A DNA stretch of 64,000 nucleotides from Halopenitus sp041821145 (lineage in GTDB: Archaea > Halobacteriota > Halobacteria > Halobacteriales > Haloferacaceae). A program made the position numbers and the translations under genes. Position 1 is the first letter of the stretch; the number at the start of each line of letters is the position of its first letter. The notes under the pieces are model-generated. The model worked only from the letters and a program-made list of their open reading frames with translations. It did not search any database and was not told where the DNA came from. The stretch covers positions 252,569-316,568 of the forward strand of contig NZ_JBGUBC010000001.1 of NCBI RefSeq assembly GCF_041821145.1. Direction: 5' to 3'. Positions 1-8,524 of this stretch are shown in pieces.

Positions 1-1
1 T

Positions 2-2659
2 CGCGTTCGCGATCGAGTGACCATCACGCCGGTGGCGAACGGAACTGCCCTCAAAGCGACGATCCACGGCGTGCGAACGACTGCCAGACGAGACGGTCGA
101 GTGGTTTCCGAGCGGACGCGACCGATCACCGTAGTCGTCGCAGTCCCCGTTCTGGCCGCCCACGAGCGGACCGAAACGTTCGAGACGGCGATGAACCGGG
201 GCGCTTTGGAGGGGCCGGGACTCGGTCGACAACTGACCGCCAGACTGTACGCCCTCACATGGGCGCGTGGATACGCCCAACGGTTCGGCGCGCCGGTACA
301 GAACGTCCTCGCGAACCGACACGTCGAACTATCGAGCAACACCGGAACGATCGCCGTCCAACGTGGCACCTTCGGTGCGGCCGATTCCGACGCTACGACC
401 GGAACGCGACGGGCGACAGCCCGAACCGGGCTTGCAGACCTGCTTGAACCGACCGGCGTCGACGAGAGCGAGTGGAGCCGAACCGTACTGGAGGCACCGG
501 TACCGAGCACTGGGGAGAGTCAGGCCGGCGGAGAGCCGTACGGCGATCCCCTAGAGAACGCGACGGAAACCGTGTCGATCGGTCCCTCAACGGACGCCGC
601 CCTAGTCGAGACGCTCGATACGTCCGATTCGATCGCCCATGACGCATACCGCGTTCAGGCAGTCCGTCGGGTCGAGGTGACCAGAACGGGCGGGCGAACA
701 GGAGCCCCGCCACGGTCCTCACCCGGATCGAACTGGACGTTTCTGGGCGAGCGGACGACGAGCGATGCGACGGCCCACGGATCCGGTGGCGATTCCGGGT
801 TCGATTCGGCATCGCGTTCGGTCACCGTCGAGCGGAAGATCGTTCGCTACTGGACGGACGGAACGAGCCGTCGGACCACGCAAAAGCGCTGGAGTGAGCG
901 CTACCGCGTGGTCGTGTCAGTCGACGGCCGATACGCGCCACGGGCTGGTGCACCCGATCGGTCGACGTCTCCGACGTTCCACCGCGGCGGAGCGATCGAC
1001 GGGCCGAACCTCGAATCGACGCCGGAGGCCGCACGCCGAGCGCTCGATGCGACGGACGTCGACGCGGTCGCACGAGAGGCAGCGAAGGACGGAGCGACGA
1101 CGCGAACTGCCGTGATACACGGTACTCGACCGACGGATCTCGAAGCGTGGATCCGCAAGGACGTTGCCGCGCTCCACGATCGTCTGGAGGAGATGGAGAC
1201 CACGGTCGACATGCGCGCGGTCGCGGCGGGGGCCACGGATCCGTACGGGAGGCTGGCAGCGGACGTGCGGACCCGTCGTGACGAACTGGTCGCTCCGCCT
1301 GCGACGTACGATGGAGCGTCCGACCGCGCTCGGGTTGCGGTCCGGCGTGCATACGTCGACGCGGTGATCGCCGACCTCGAGCGTCGCTCGAAGGCCGATC
1401 GCAGCGCCAGGGACGAACTCGATGAGGCGGCCGGCGCCGGAGCGACGACCGATTCTCGGGCGGAAGATGAGAGCCAAACGAACGAGGCATCCCTCGGCGA
1501 GTACGTCGCCGCCAGCGGGACGGCACAGGATCCGGAACCGTTCGTCGTCGGCGAGGAGGGACCGACTGGGGGCGTCGCCTTCACTCCGAACGGAACGCCG
1601 GGATATCTCCCGCGGACCACGATCGACGGCTCGGTCGGGAGTATCGCGTCCGGATCCGAGACGCGCCCGCTCGTAACGCGGAACGTGAACGTCTTCACGA
1701 TGCCCTACGGAGACGTCTCCAGCGAGATCGTCGATCGAGTGTTGGCGCTCGGCGATCGGGTTCCGCTTCCGCAAGCGACGGGGACGCTCACTGCGGCCGA
1801 TCGAACGCTGGAGGAGGCGGATGACGAGGACCGGATCGAGGTACTTCGAACGCGCCGCGATCGACTGGAAGCGGACGTTCAAGAATCGACGGAGCAGATC
1901 GAACAGGACGTGGAAGTCGAACTTCGGACCACGACGGATCTGTCGGCGTCGGAGCGTCGATCGGCGATTCAGCACACGCGCGACCGATATGAGACGACGG
2001 CCAAGTTGGCGACGGCGATGACGAGCGGGGAGTACGCCGAGGCCCTGGCAAACGAGATCGAACGCACGAGCGACGGAAGGATCACGGCCGGCGAACGAAC
2101 ACGTCTCGAGGCGGTGATCCGGACCTCACTGACCGAATCGATGGCGTCAAAACAAACCGCAGTCTCGCGATCGCACGCCTCTCGAACCGCCGACGTGACG
2201 CGGAGGATCGCACGGTCGCGGATCGAATCCGGCGTCGAGGAGGGGCTCCAAACGGCGGCCAACGAGACTGAAACGCGGTGGGGAACCGACGTGACGAAGC
2301 AGGTGGGCGCCGGACTTCCGGTCACGCCGGTTCCCGGATACTGGTATGCGACGGTCAACGTGTGGCACGTGGAGGTCGCAGGCGAGTATCCGCGGTTCGA
2401 ACTGCGAGCCGACGTCGGTCCCCCCGACGAGGAGTTCCGCTACGTTCGAGCGGATCGACCGTCGACGATCGACCTCGAGGGAGACCCGGTCACACTCGGA
2501 TATTCGGAGCCGATCCGGTTTCGAACCGACACCACCGTCGTGATTGCGGTTCCGCCTGGACCGCCGGGAGTCGGTGACGTGGACGGGACGTGGTCGGAGG
2601 AGTCGAGTGGGTGGGCGTGTCCCGGACCGTCCGATCGTCGGTGTGAGGCCGATCCATGA
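2..2659 (+). CDS. Large haloarchaeal envelope-type protein (DUF7286-like), 5' end outside window
   Basis: The reading frame is already open at base 2 and in frame with a GTG at 17, so the true start lies left of the window; about 885 residues are visible. I see no catalytic motif. The visible part has a beta-rich N-terminal stretch, a low-complexity middle, a long charged helical and probably coiled-coil stretch (about residues 600-770) with many Arg/Glu/Ala residues, and a Pro/Trp/Tyr-rich C-terminal domain near GYWYATVNVW. The overall look matches a large protein family restricted to haloarchaea (DUF7286, recalled from memory), usually found with small pilin-like or secretion-associated proteins. 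Function unknown. The next gene is 128 bp away with its own promoter, so they need not be one operon. Confidence 0.6.
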   Translation, partial: RVRDRVTITPVANGTALKATIHGVRTTARRDGRVVSERTRPITVVVAVPVLAAHERTETFETAMNRGALEGPGLGRQLTARLYALTWARGYAQRFGAPVQNVLANRHVELSSNTGTIAVQRGTFGAADSDATTGTRRATARTGLADLLEPTGVDESEWSRTVLEAPVPSTGESQAGGEPYGDPLENATETVSIGPSTDAALVETLDTSDSIAHDAYRVQAVRRVEVTRTGGRTGAPPRSSPGSNWTFLGERTTSDATAHGSGGDSGFDSASRSVTVERKIVRYWTDGTSRRTTQKRWSERYRVVVSVDGRYAPRAGAPDRSTSPTFHRGGAIDGPNLESTPEAARRALDATDVDAVAREAAKDGATTRTAVIHGTRPTDLEAWIRKDVAALHDRLEEMETTVDMRAVAAGATDPYGRLAADVRTRRDELVAPPATYDGASDRARVAVRRAYVDAVIADLERRSKADRSARDELDEAAGAGATTDSRAEDESQTNEASLGEYVAASGTAQDPEPFVVGEEGPTGGVAFTPNGTPGYLPRTTIDGSVGSIASGSETRPLVTRNVNVFTMPYGDVSSEIVDRVLALGDRVPLPQATGTLTAADRTLEEADDEDRIEVLRTRRDRLEADVQESTEQIEQDVEVELRTTTDLSASERRSAIQHTRDRYETTAKLATAMTSGEYAEALANEIERTSDGRITAGERTRLEAVIRTSLTESMASKQTAVSRSHASRTADVTRRIARSRIESGVEEGLQTAANETETRWGTDVTKQVGAGLPVTPVPGYWYATVNVWHVEVAGEYPRFELRADVGPPDEEFRYVRADRPSTIDLEGDPVTLGYSEPIRFRTDTTVVIAVPPGPPGVGDVDGTWSEESSGWACPGPSDRRCEADP

Positions 2660-2762
2660 TCAGCCTGGAGAGACTTCGAGGGGTACGGACGTGACGAACG
2701 ACTCGAACGAGAGACGTAGACACGGCAAGAGGCGATCATGATCGGGGGGACCGTAGTCGTTT

Positions 2763-2779
2763 TCCGCGGGGACCGCGGA
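2763..2779. promoter_or_regulatory. Perfect 7-bp inverted repeat between TATA box and start codon
   Basis: TCCGCGG, 3-nt spacer GGA, CCGCGGA. A T-run at 2758-2763 that could serve as the TATA element lies immediately upstream, and the ATG at 2788 is 9 bp downstream. The palindrome would therefore sit over the transcription start of a leaderless message, a position suited to an operator. Regulatory use is inference. Confidence 0.35.
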
Positions 2780-2787
2780 GAACGAGT

Positions 2788-3210
2788 ATGCTTCATGAGG
2801 TCGCGATGGACGCCGATACCGAGGCCGAGGCGATACTCGACGCCTACCGAATGCTCGTCCAAGAGACGATCGAAACGGTCGGGATCGAACGCGTCACGGC
2901 GGAAACGTCGATCGACAGGAAGCGCCTCGACGGGGCGAGCGATGACGACCTCGCGACGCTATCGATCCAGGAGGCAGCCACGATTCTCGCCCTCGAGGGC
3001 GATCGCGATCCGGAGGCGATCGTCTACGAGCTTCGCGACCATCTCCTCATGGGAATGACGACGGCAGTACTCGACGTCGACACGATCGCCGGGGCGATCG
3101 ACGCCGATCTCACCGGCCAGGAAGTCCAACAGGCCCTCGAAGGACGGGCCCCGATGACGCTTGAACAGCTTTCGGAGATACAGGCGGTCATCGAAACACG
3201 AAAGCGATGA
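2788..3210 (+). CDS. Small conserved haloarchaeal protein (DUF5791-like)
   Basis: 140-residue acidic, largely helical soluble protein with no signal peptide or membrane segment. It has no recognisable catalytic motif. The sequence matches my memory of the haloarchaeal DUF5791 family, whose function is unknown. The start is the ATG at 2788, about 28 bp after a T-rich TATA-like element, which suggests a leaderless message. The stop codon overlaps the start of the next gene (ATGA), so it is probably translationally coupled to the downstream SDR-type protein. Confidence 0.65.
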   Translation: MLHEVAMDADTEAEAILDAYRMLVQETIETVGIERVTAETSIDRKRLDGASDDDLATLSIQEAATILALEGDRDPEAIVYELRDHLLMGMTTAVLDVDTIAGAIDADLTGQEVQQALEGRAPMTLEQLSEIQAVIETRKR

Positions 3211-4103
3211 CGCGCGTCGTGATCGTCGGGTGTGGCTACATCGGACTCGAACTCGGGCGACAACTCGTCGACCACGACTACGACACGTACGGCGTGCGGC
3301 GCTCGCAGGAAGGACTTGCTGCCGTCGAAAGAGCGGGTCTCACGCCGGTGCAGGCGGACGTGACCGATCCGGAATCACTGCTGGCGCTGCCGGACGCGGA
3401 GGCGGTCGTCTTTGCGGCGAGTTCGGGTGGCCGCGACGCGGCGGCGGCACGCCGGGTGTACGTGGAGGGCCTCGAGAACGTGATCGCCGAGTATTCCTCG
3501 CGCGAGGAGTCTCCCGAACGGCTCGTCTATACCTCCTCGACGGGCGTCTACGGCGACCACGATGGTGCCTGGGTGACCGAGGAAACGCCGATCGACCCGC
3601 AAACGGAGAAGACACGCGTGCTGGCGACGGCCGAACGCGTCGCGATCGATGCGGCAGCCGAGGCGGGGATAGACGGGACCGTGGCACGATTTGCGGGACT
3701 GTACGGTCCCGATCGGTACCGGCTCGATCGGTATCTTCAGGGACCAGTGACCGCCGGGTATCTCAACATGGTCCATCGCGCGGACGCCGCGGGCGCGATT
3801 CGGCATCTCCTTTCCGAGACCCACGCTCGCGGGGAGACGGTTCTCGTCGTCGACGACGAACCGGTCGAAAAACACGCCTTCGCCGACTGGCTGGCCGACG
3901 AGTGCGGAGTCGATCGGCCGCCAAAGCAGTCGACGGCCGAACGGCTCGCCGAGGGCGATCTCTCCGCGGCGGCGAAACGTCGAATTCGAACCGAAAAACG
4001 CTGCTCGAACGAACGGCTCCACGAGCTCGGCTACGAGTTCGTGTATCCGACCTACCGGGAGGGATACCGGGCAGCGATCGACGCGTATCGCGAGGACGGA
4101 TGA
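3207..4103 (+). CDS. NAD(P)-binding SDR/epimerase-type protein
   Basis: 298 residues. A Rossmann nucleotide-binding motif GCGYIG lies at residues 8-13, and an extended-SDR signature YTSSTGVYG at about 108-116. The usual catalytic Tyr-x-x-x-Lys is not apparent where expected (the stretch PQTEKTRVLA at about 131-140 has no Tyr), so it resembles the YeeZ-like branch of SDR proteins rather than classical sugar epimerases. The substrate cannot be told. The start overlaps the stop of the upstream DUF5791-type gene by 4 bp, indicating an operon. Confidence 0.8.
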   Translation: MTRVVIVGCGYIGLELGRQLVDHDYDTYGVRRSQEGLAAVERAGLTPVQADVTDPESLLALPDAEAVVFAASSGGRDAAAARRVYVEGLENVIAEYSSREESPERLVYTSSTGVYGDHDGAWVTEETPIDPQTEKTRVLATAERVAIDAAAEAGIDGTVARFAGLYGPDRYRLDRYLQGPVTAGYLNMVHRADAAGAIRHLLSETHARGETVLVVDDEPVEKHAFADWLADECGVDRPPKQSTAERLAEGDLSAAAKRRIRTEKRCSNERLHELGYEFVYPTYREGYRAAIDAYREDG

Positions 4104-4183
4104 TCGTCGACGATCGACGCATCTCCGTGAGCGGAAAATGCCGCGTGGTTTCTTGTAGCAAGAGCGGGTGATGGAGTGTACGG

Positions 4184-5359
4184 ATGGGTATCACCACGAG
4201 CGGGGAACGGCTGATCGCCGATGCGGAGACTCTCGTACGGGAGAACCCCGAACTCGCCGTCGCCACGGCGATCGCGGTGGTGGTCGTCCTCGCAAGCGCG
4301 TACGCGTTCCTCCGTATCCGGCGCTCGCGTGGCGTCAGGTTCCGTCGACTGATCGAAGACCGCGAGGAGATCACGGTGTTGATGCACCCGAATCCGGATC
4401 CCGATGCAATGGCCGCGGCCGTCGGCGTCGTCGAACTCGCGGACCAACTCGGCGTCGAGGCGACGATCCAGTATCCTGGCCAGATACGTCATCAGGAGAA
4501 TCGGGCGTTTCGAACCGTTCTCGAGTTGAATCTCGACCGAATCGACCACGTGACCGACCTGACGTCCGAATCGGTCGTGCTCGTCGACCACAACGAGCCC
4601 CGCGGGTTCACCGGGTCGGACGGCATCCTCCCGCTTGCGGTGGTCGATCATCACCCCGGCGACGGTGCAGGCGAGGAGTTCACCGACGTCCGAACCGACT
4701 ACGGATCGACGGCCTCCATCATCGCGGAATATTTCGAGGACAACGACGCGACGCCGGTGCCCCCAGACAGACACGCAAGTGAGACGGCCGGGAACTACAC
4801 CCTCTCAACGCAGGCGGCGACCGGGCTGTTGTATGGGATCCTGTCGGACACCAAACATCTCACGGTCGGCGCGAGCGAGGCGGATTTCGCGGCCGCGAGT
4901 TATCTATACCCCGGCGTCGACCAGGATCGACTCGACCGGATCTCGAATCCCGCCGTCGACGCGGAGGTACTTGAGGTGAAGGCACGAGCGATCGCGGGAC
5001 GGAAGGTGAAGGGGTCCTTTGGGGTCTCGGACGTAGGATCGATAAATAACGTCGACGCGATCCCGCAAGCTGCGGACGAACTCATCCAACTCGAGGGCGT
5101 GACCGCGGTCGTCGTGATCGGCGAGCGTGACGATACGATCCACCTCTCCGGACGCTCGCGCGATGACCGCGTGCACATGGGCAGGGCGATCGAGGAGGCC
5201 CTCTCGGGGGTCACGAACGGCGACGGCGGCGGGCACGCGCGGATGGGCGGCGGGCGAATAGAGCCGGAGGTGGACCCGACCGATGACTCCACTTCGGAGG
5301 CTATCGACCGGGACGAACTCTCGGAACGGCTGTTCCGGGCGATGGCCGGCGACGTCTGA
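4184..5359 (+). CDS. Membrane-anchored DHH-family phosphoesterase
   Basis: 391 residues. One N-terminal transmembrane helix (about residues 25-44) is followed by a DHH/DHHA1 phosphoesterase. Metal-binding motifs are HPNPDPD (68-74), VLVDHNE (about 132-138), the DHH motif at 155-157, and near the C-terminus the DHHA1-type motif GGGHARMGGG. Proteins of this layout hydrolyse short oligonucleotides or cyclic dinucleotides; the exact substrate is unknown. The membrane anchor recalls GdpP-type c-di-AMP phosphodiesterases, but there is no PAS or GGDEF domain, so that assignment is only a possibility. Confidence 0.8.
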   Translation: MGITTSGERLIADAETLVRENPELAVATAIAVVVVLASAYAFLRIRRSRGVRFRRLIEDREEITVLMHPNPDPDAMAAAVGVVELADQLGVEATIQYPGQIRHQENRAFRTVLELNLDRIDHVTDLTSESVVLVDHNEPRGFTGSDGILPLAVVDHHPGDGAGEEFTDVRTDYGSTASIIAEYFEDNDATPVPPDRHASETAGNYTLSTQAATGLLYGILSDTKHLTVGASEADFAAASYLYPGVDQDRLDRISNPAVDAEVLEVKARAIAGRKVKGSFGVSDVGSINNVDAIPQAADELIQLEGVTAVVVIGERDDTIHLSGRSRDDRVHMGRAIEEALSGVTNGDGGGHARMGGGRIEPEVDPTDDSTSEAIDRDELSERLFRAMAGDV

Positions 5360-5389
5360 TCCGGGGGCTGGAGCGATTCGACGGGACGA

Positions 5390-5830
5390 TCAAAAGCGAG
5401 TGCGCCCGGAGGAGACGTCCTCGTGGCCAAGCGCCTTCTGGAGGAAGTTCAGCCACCGTTTCGTGTCGACGGTCTCTTGACGATCGGCTTCCGCTTCGAT
5501 GGAGCCGGAATCGAGGCTCTCGAGCGCCTCAAGAGCCCGATCGATCCCGACGATCGCGTCCGCAAGCTCGGCCCCGACCTCATAGGACACCCGACCGTCC
5601 TCGATCCGTTCGAGGCGGTCCATTCGCTCGCGCCGGAGGTTCCGTTTGGCCCGTTCGACGCGGTCGCTCTCGCCCGGCGGGACCGTCTCGCGGCGTTTGA
5701 TCTCGAAGACGAACTCCCGAAGATCGACCGACTCGCCGCGGATCTCGATCGTCTCCGGGATCGAGATTCCGATCGTCGCCGCCTCGCGGTTGACCCGCTC
5801 GAGCAGTTGTTTTCGACGGTACTCCTTCAC
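5390..5830 (-). CDS. Conserved haloarchaeal protein (DUF5788-like)
   Basis: 146-residue charged, soluble, mostly helical protein with no catalytic motif. It has the look of the haloarchaeal DUF5788 family (from memory), function unknown. It converges with the DHH phosphoesterase gene (30-bp gap) and is divergent from the YkgJ-type gene. The start is the ATG at 5830; no internal start is better supported. Confidence 0.65.
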   Translation of the reverse strand: MKEYRRKQLLERVNREAATIGISIPETIEIRGESVDLREFVFEIKRRETVPPGESDRVERAKRNLRRERMDRLERIEDGRVSYEVGAELADAIVGIDRALEALESLDSGSIEAEADRQETVDTKRWLNFLQKALGHEDVSSGRTRF

Positions 5831-5937
5831 GAGTCGGTGTAGGGGCCGCGATCACTTCGCTCCTTCGACGGCGACGGTCCGAGCGATCCGACCGGTTCGA
5901 CCGGAGCGGGTAAACCCGCCCACACCAAGATGCAGGC

Positions 5938-6729
5938 ATGGACGGTCTCGAAGCCGAACTCGAGCGGGCACGCGATCTCGAGGTCGACACGCTCGCGGAC
6001 GCGATCGAGTCGATCGGGTTCGAATGTACGCGCTGTGGCGCATGCTGTAAGGGGTACTATCCGGAGGACTCACACGAGGGCGAGGACGATACCGACACCG
6101 CGAGCGATCGACGGCAAGATGAGGACGCGACCAAGAAGGAACCGCATACGGCGACGGTATTCCCCGACGAGGTTCGAGATCTGATCGACGCCGCAGGAGC
6201 GGAGGGAGAACGCGAGGAGTACGACTGGCGGGACGTCGCCCGGCCGATGCCCTACGGACTGAGCGAGGACGCCGAGGGGAATCCGGTCGGCGAGACCTTC
6301 GAGTGGGCGTTGCAGACGGACGATTGTGGCGACTGTACCTTCTATCGCGAGACGGACGGGCGCGGAAGCTGCACCGTCCACGAGGACCGACCGCTCGTCT
6401 GTCGGACGTATCCGTTCAGCGTTGCACTTGGTGGGACAAGCCAGCCGATGGGCGAGGCCGTCGACGAGTCCGGAATGGTACGGGCCCACGAGTGTGAGGG
6501 ACTCGGACGGGAGATCGACAGGGCGGACGCGAAATCGCTCGCGGACGCGCTCAAACGACGGGCGGTTCGGGAACTCGAGGAATCGATCGCGGTTCGTGAG
6601 GCCTACGACCCGACCGTCCGCGCGCGCGGTCACGAGGAGGCCGACGGCGGTCCAGACGTGGTGGTCTTCGATTCGGAGGGGCCAAAGCGCGCCGACGGAA
6701 CGCCGATAGAGAAGACGAACGAGGGGTGA
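5938..6729 (+). CDS. YkgJ/CxxCxxCC-type cysteine cluster protein
   Basis: 263 residues. The N-terminal motif CTRCGACCKG (C30, C33, C36, C37) and a later set of cysteines (DCGDCTFYRE, GSCTVHE, LVCRTYPF) define the YkgJ family, zinc- or iron-binding proteins of poorly known function. The insertion between the two Cys sets is rich in Asp, Glu and Thr, as expected for a haloarchaeal version. The next gene, a TRAM protein, follows after about 90 bp with its own ribosome-binding site. Confidence 0.85.
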   Translation: MDGLEAELERARDLEVDTLADAIESIGFECTRCGACCKGYYPEDSHEGEDDTDTASDRRQDEDATKKEPHTATVFPDEVRDLIDAAGAEGEREEYDWRDVARPMPYGLSEDAEGNPVGETFEWALQTDDCGDCTFYRETDGRGSCTVHEDRPLVCRTYPFSVALGGTSQPMGEAVDESGMVRAHECEGLGREIDRADAKSLADALKRRAVRELEESIAVREAYDPTVRARGHEEADGGPDVVVFDSEGPKRADGTPIEKTNEG

Positions 6730-6818
6730 GGCGATCGGGGGAAACGGCGACGAACGAGTCGATCCGGTGGCGGTACACCTATTATTCTCCGTTCTCTCTA
6801 TCGGATGGAGGTCTACCT

Positions 6819-7226
6819 ATGGAAATTTCGGATGAACTCCTTTGTCTGTTCAGCGCCGACGTCCGCGAGACGGACGGGTCGTACGTCATCGAGGTACCGA
6901 AACGCGAGATCGATACTGGAACGATAGATCCCGGTGAGACCTATCGCGTCGCGCTCATCACACGCGCGATCGAGAACGAGAGCGGGGGCGAACTCGAAGA
7001 GAGCGGTCCCGAGACCGAGGAGGGTCCCCAGCCGCCAGTCGAACCCGGCGAGATGCGATACGTCGAGATCGAAGACATCGGCAAGCAGGGAGACGGGATC
7101 GCCCGCGTCGAGCGGGGATACGTCATTATCGTTCCCGGCGGCGAGATCGACGAGCGCGTCAAGATCGAGATCACCGAGGTGAAATCGAACTTCGCGGTCG
7201 GCGAGATCGTCGACGAGGACATCTAA
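6819..7226 (+). CDS. TRAM domain-containing protein
   Basis: 135 residues starting at MEISDELL. An in-frame ATG exists 93 bp upstream, but the start chosen here has a GGAGGT ribosome-binding site 6 bp before it and matches the usual family start. A TRAM RNA-binding beta-barrel occupies about residues 70-130 (GEMRYVEIEDIGKQGDGIAR through the C-terminus). Small haloarchaeal TRAM proteins are thought to bind RNA, possibly as chaperones. The N-terminal half is variable and acidic. Confidence 0.85.
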   Translation: MEISDELLCLFSADVRETDGSYVIEVPKREIDTGTIDPGETYRVALITRAIENESGGELEESGPETEEGPQPPVEPGEMRYVEIEDIGKQGDGIARVERGYVIIVPGGEIDERVKIEITEVKSNFAVGEIVDEDI

Positions 7227-7271
7227 CTCCTCGGCGGACTCACGTCCGTGATCGTGTGCGATCGGACGGCA

Positions 7272-8015
7272 TCACTCGGAGGATACTCGGGCGTCCCAGT
7301 AGGAGACGGACGCGACGTAATCGCCGGGTATCGTCCGTCCGATCGCCTCATCGATCGTTCGGAACGCGCGTGCGAGAGCGCCCGGGAGGTTGCGGTAGAA
7401 CCCGTAGGGCAAAACGAAGTCGTGTGACTCCCCGGCAAGAGAAAGATCCGCCGATTCGAGCAGTGAGACGACCTGATTCTCGGAGTAGAGTCGCGACCCC
7501 ATCGGGAGGATCCAGGTATAGAGTGCGCGAGCACTGCGGCGATTGAACGTATCGAAGAATATCTGGTCGCTGCTCACCCGGCGCATCTCGGCGATGAACG
7601 GCTCCGGATCGTCCATCAGGTGGAAAAATCGCATCGCGAGGACCGTATCGAAGTGGTCGTCGGGAAACGGAAGTCGGGAGGCGTCCCCCCGCATGAATTC
7701 AACTCGATCGGCCAGTCCGGCGTCTCGAACTTTTCGACGTCCCTGTTCGAGCATCTCACGGGAGATGTCGAGTGCCACGACCTCAGCGTCGTGATCGGCG
7801 AGCATCGTCGTGAACCGGCCGGTGCCGCAGGCGACCTCCAACACTCGCGTGTCGTCGCTCGGCTCGACTGCCGAGAGCACCGCCTCCCGTTCGCGGTGAT
7901 CGATCACGCGCCCGCCATCGGAGAATCGAACGTCGTCGTACTGCTCGGCGACCTCGTCGGCCTGGTACCAATCCTGTCCTTTCACGCTATGGGATGTTGT
8001 ATGCCGGACGAACAA
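7272..8015 (-). CDS. Class I SAM-dependent methyltransferase
   Basis: 247 residues. SAM-binding motif I is LEVACGTGRFT, followed by VVALDISREML and the post-motif MRGDASRLPFPDDHFD. Substrate unknown; the fold resembles UbiE/COQ5-like small-molecule methyltransferases. The first ten residues before VKGQDWYQ are poorly conserved-looking, and a GTG at 7985 is an alternative start. The gene is divergent from the winged-helix gene at 8181, and an AT-rich palindrome lies between them. Confidence 0.8.
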   Translation of the reverse strand: MFVRHTTSHSVKGQDWYQADEVAEQYDDVRFSDGGRVIDHREREAVLSAVEPSDDTRVLEVACGTGRFTTMLADHDAEVVALDISREMLEQGRRKVRDAGLADRVEFMRGDASRLPFPDDHFDTVLAMRFFHLMDDPEPFIAEMRRVSSDQIFFDTFNRRSARALYTWILPMGSRLYSENQVVSLLESADLSLAGESHDFVLPYGFYRNLPGALARAFRTIDEAIGRTIPGDYVASVSYWDARVSSE

Positions 8016-8098
8016 AACCGTACTGGATGCGTCGGAAACGGACTGCGCTCGAAAAATGGTTCGTGGCGAGGATTGAGGGCTCGAATCGACGCCACAAG

Positions 8099-8117
8099 AA
8101 TATAATTACATTATATT
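8099..8117. promoter_or_regulatory. AT-rich perfect palindrome in a divergent promoter region
   Basis: AATATAAT, spacer TAC, ATTATATT: 8-bp perfect arms in an otherwise GC-rich genome. It lies 64 bp upstream of the winged-helix gene and 84 bp upstream of the methyltransferase start. A TATA-like element (ACCTTTACC) at about 8149-8157 serves the winged-helix gene. It could be an operator for that regulator (inference). Confidence 0.45.
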
Positions 8118-8180
8118 GTGTGTATTCGTTTCACCTGTATATAGCCAACCTTTACCACGAACCGATTGCTTCCAGAAGAT

Positions 8181-8453
8181 ATGAGCACTAGTTCCGCGGA
8201 GACACGAACGCCGGAGATCCTGACCGAGACGGAGTTTCGCGAGCGGTTGCGGGAACTCCCCCCGAGCGCGAAGCTCGTGGCGAAGGTCCTCGAGACCGAC
8301 GCGCCGCTGTCGCAGGGCCGGCTGGCCGAGGAGTCACTGCTTCCGGATCGGACGGTTCGATACGCACTCAATCGCCTTCAGGATGCGGACCTGATCGAAT
8401 CCCGATACAGCTTCAAGGACGCCCGCAAACAGGTCTACTACCTCAGAAAGTGA
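8181..8453 (+). CDS. Small winged-helix (MarR-like) DNA-binding protein
   Basis: 90 residues, beginning MSTSSAETRT; a longer frame starts at 8166, but the ATG at 8181 is about 28 bp after a TATA-like element and fits the short haloarchaeal MarR-type family. A winged helix-turn-helix covers about residues 25-88: helices around LPPSAKLVAKVLETD and LAEESLLPDRTVRYALNRL, then the wing with LIESRYSF. No ligand domain is present. Probably a transcription regulator; targets unknown. The AT-rich palindrome upstream would suit autoregulation. Confidence 0.8.
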   Translation: MSTSSAETRTPEILTETEFRERLRELPPSAKLVAKVLETDAPLSQGRLAEESLLPDRTVRYALNRLQDADLIESRYSFKDARKQVYYLRK

Positions 8454-8524
8454 CCGAACGGGAGCGGTCGGCTGCAGATCGTTCACGAAGGGTCTTTTAG
8501 GTCCCCGCACGTATTCCGGCAAAC

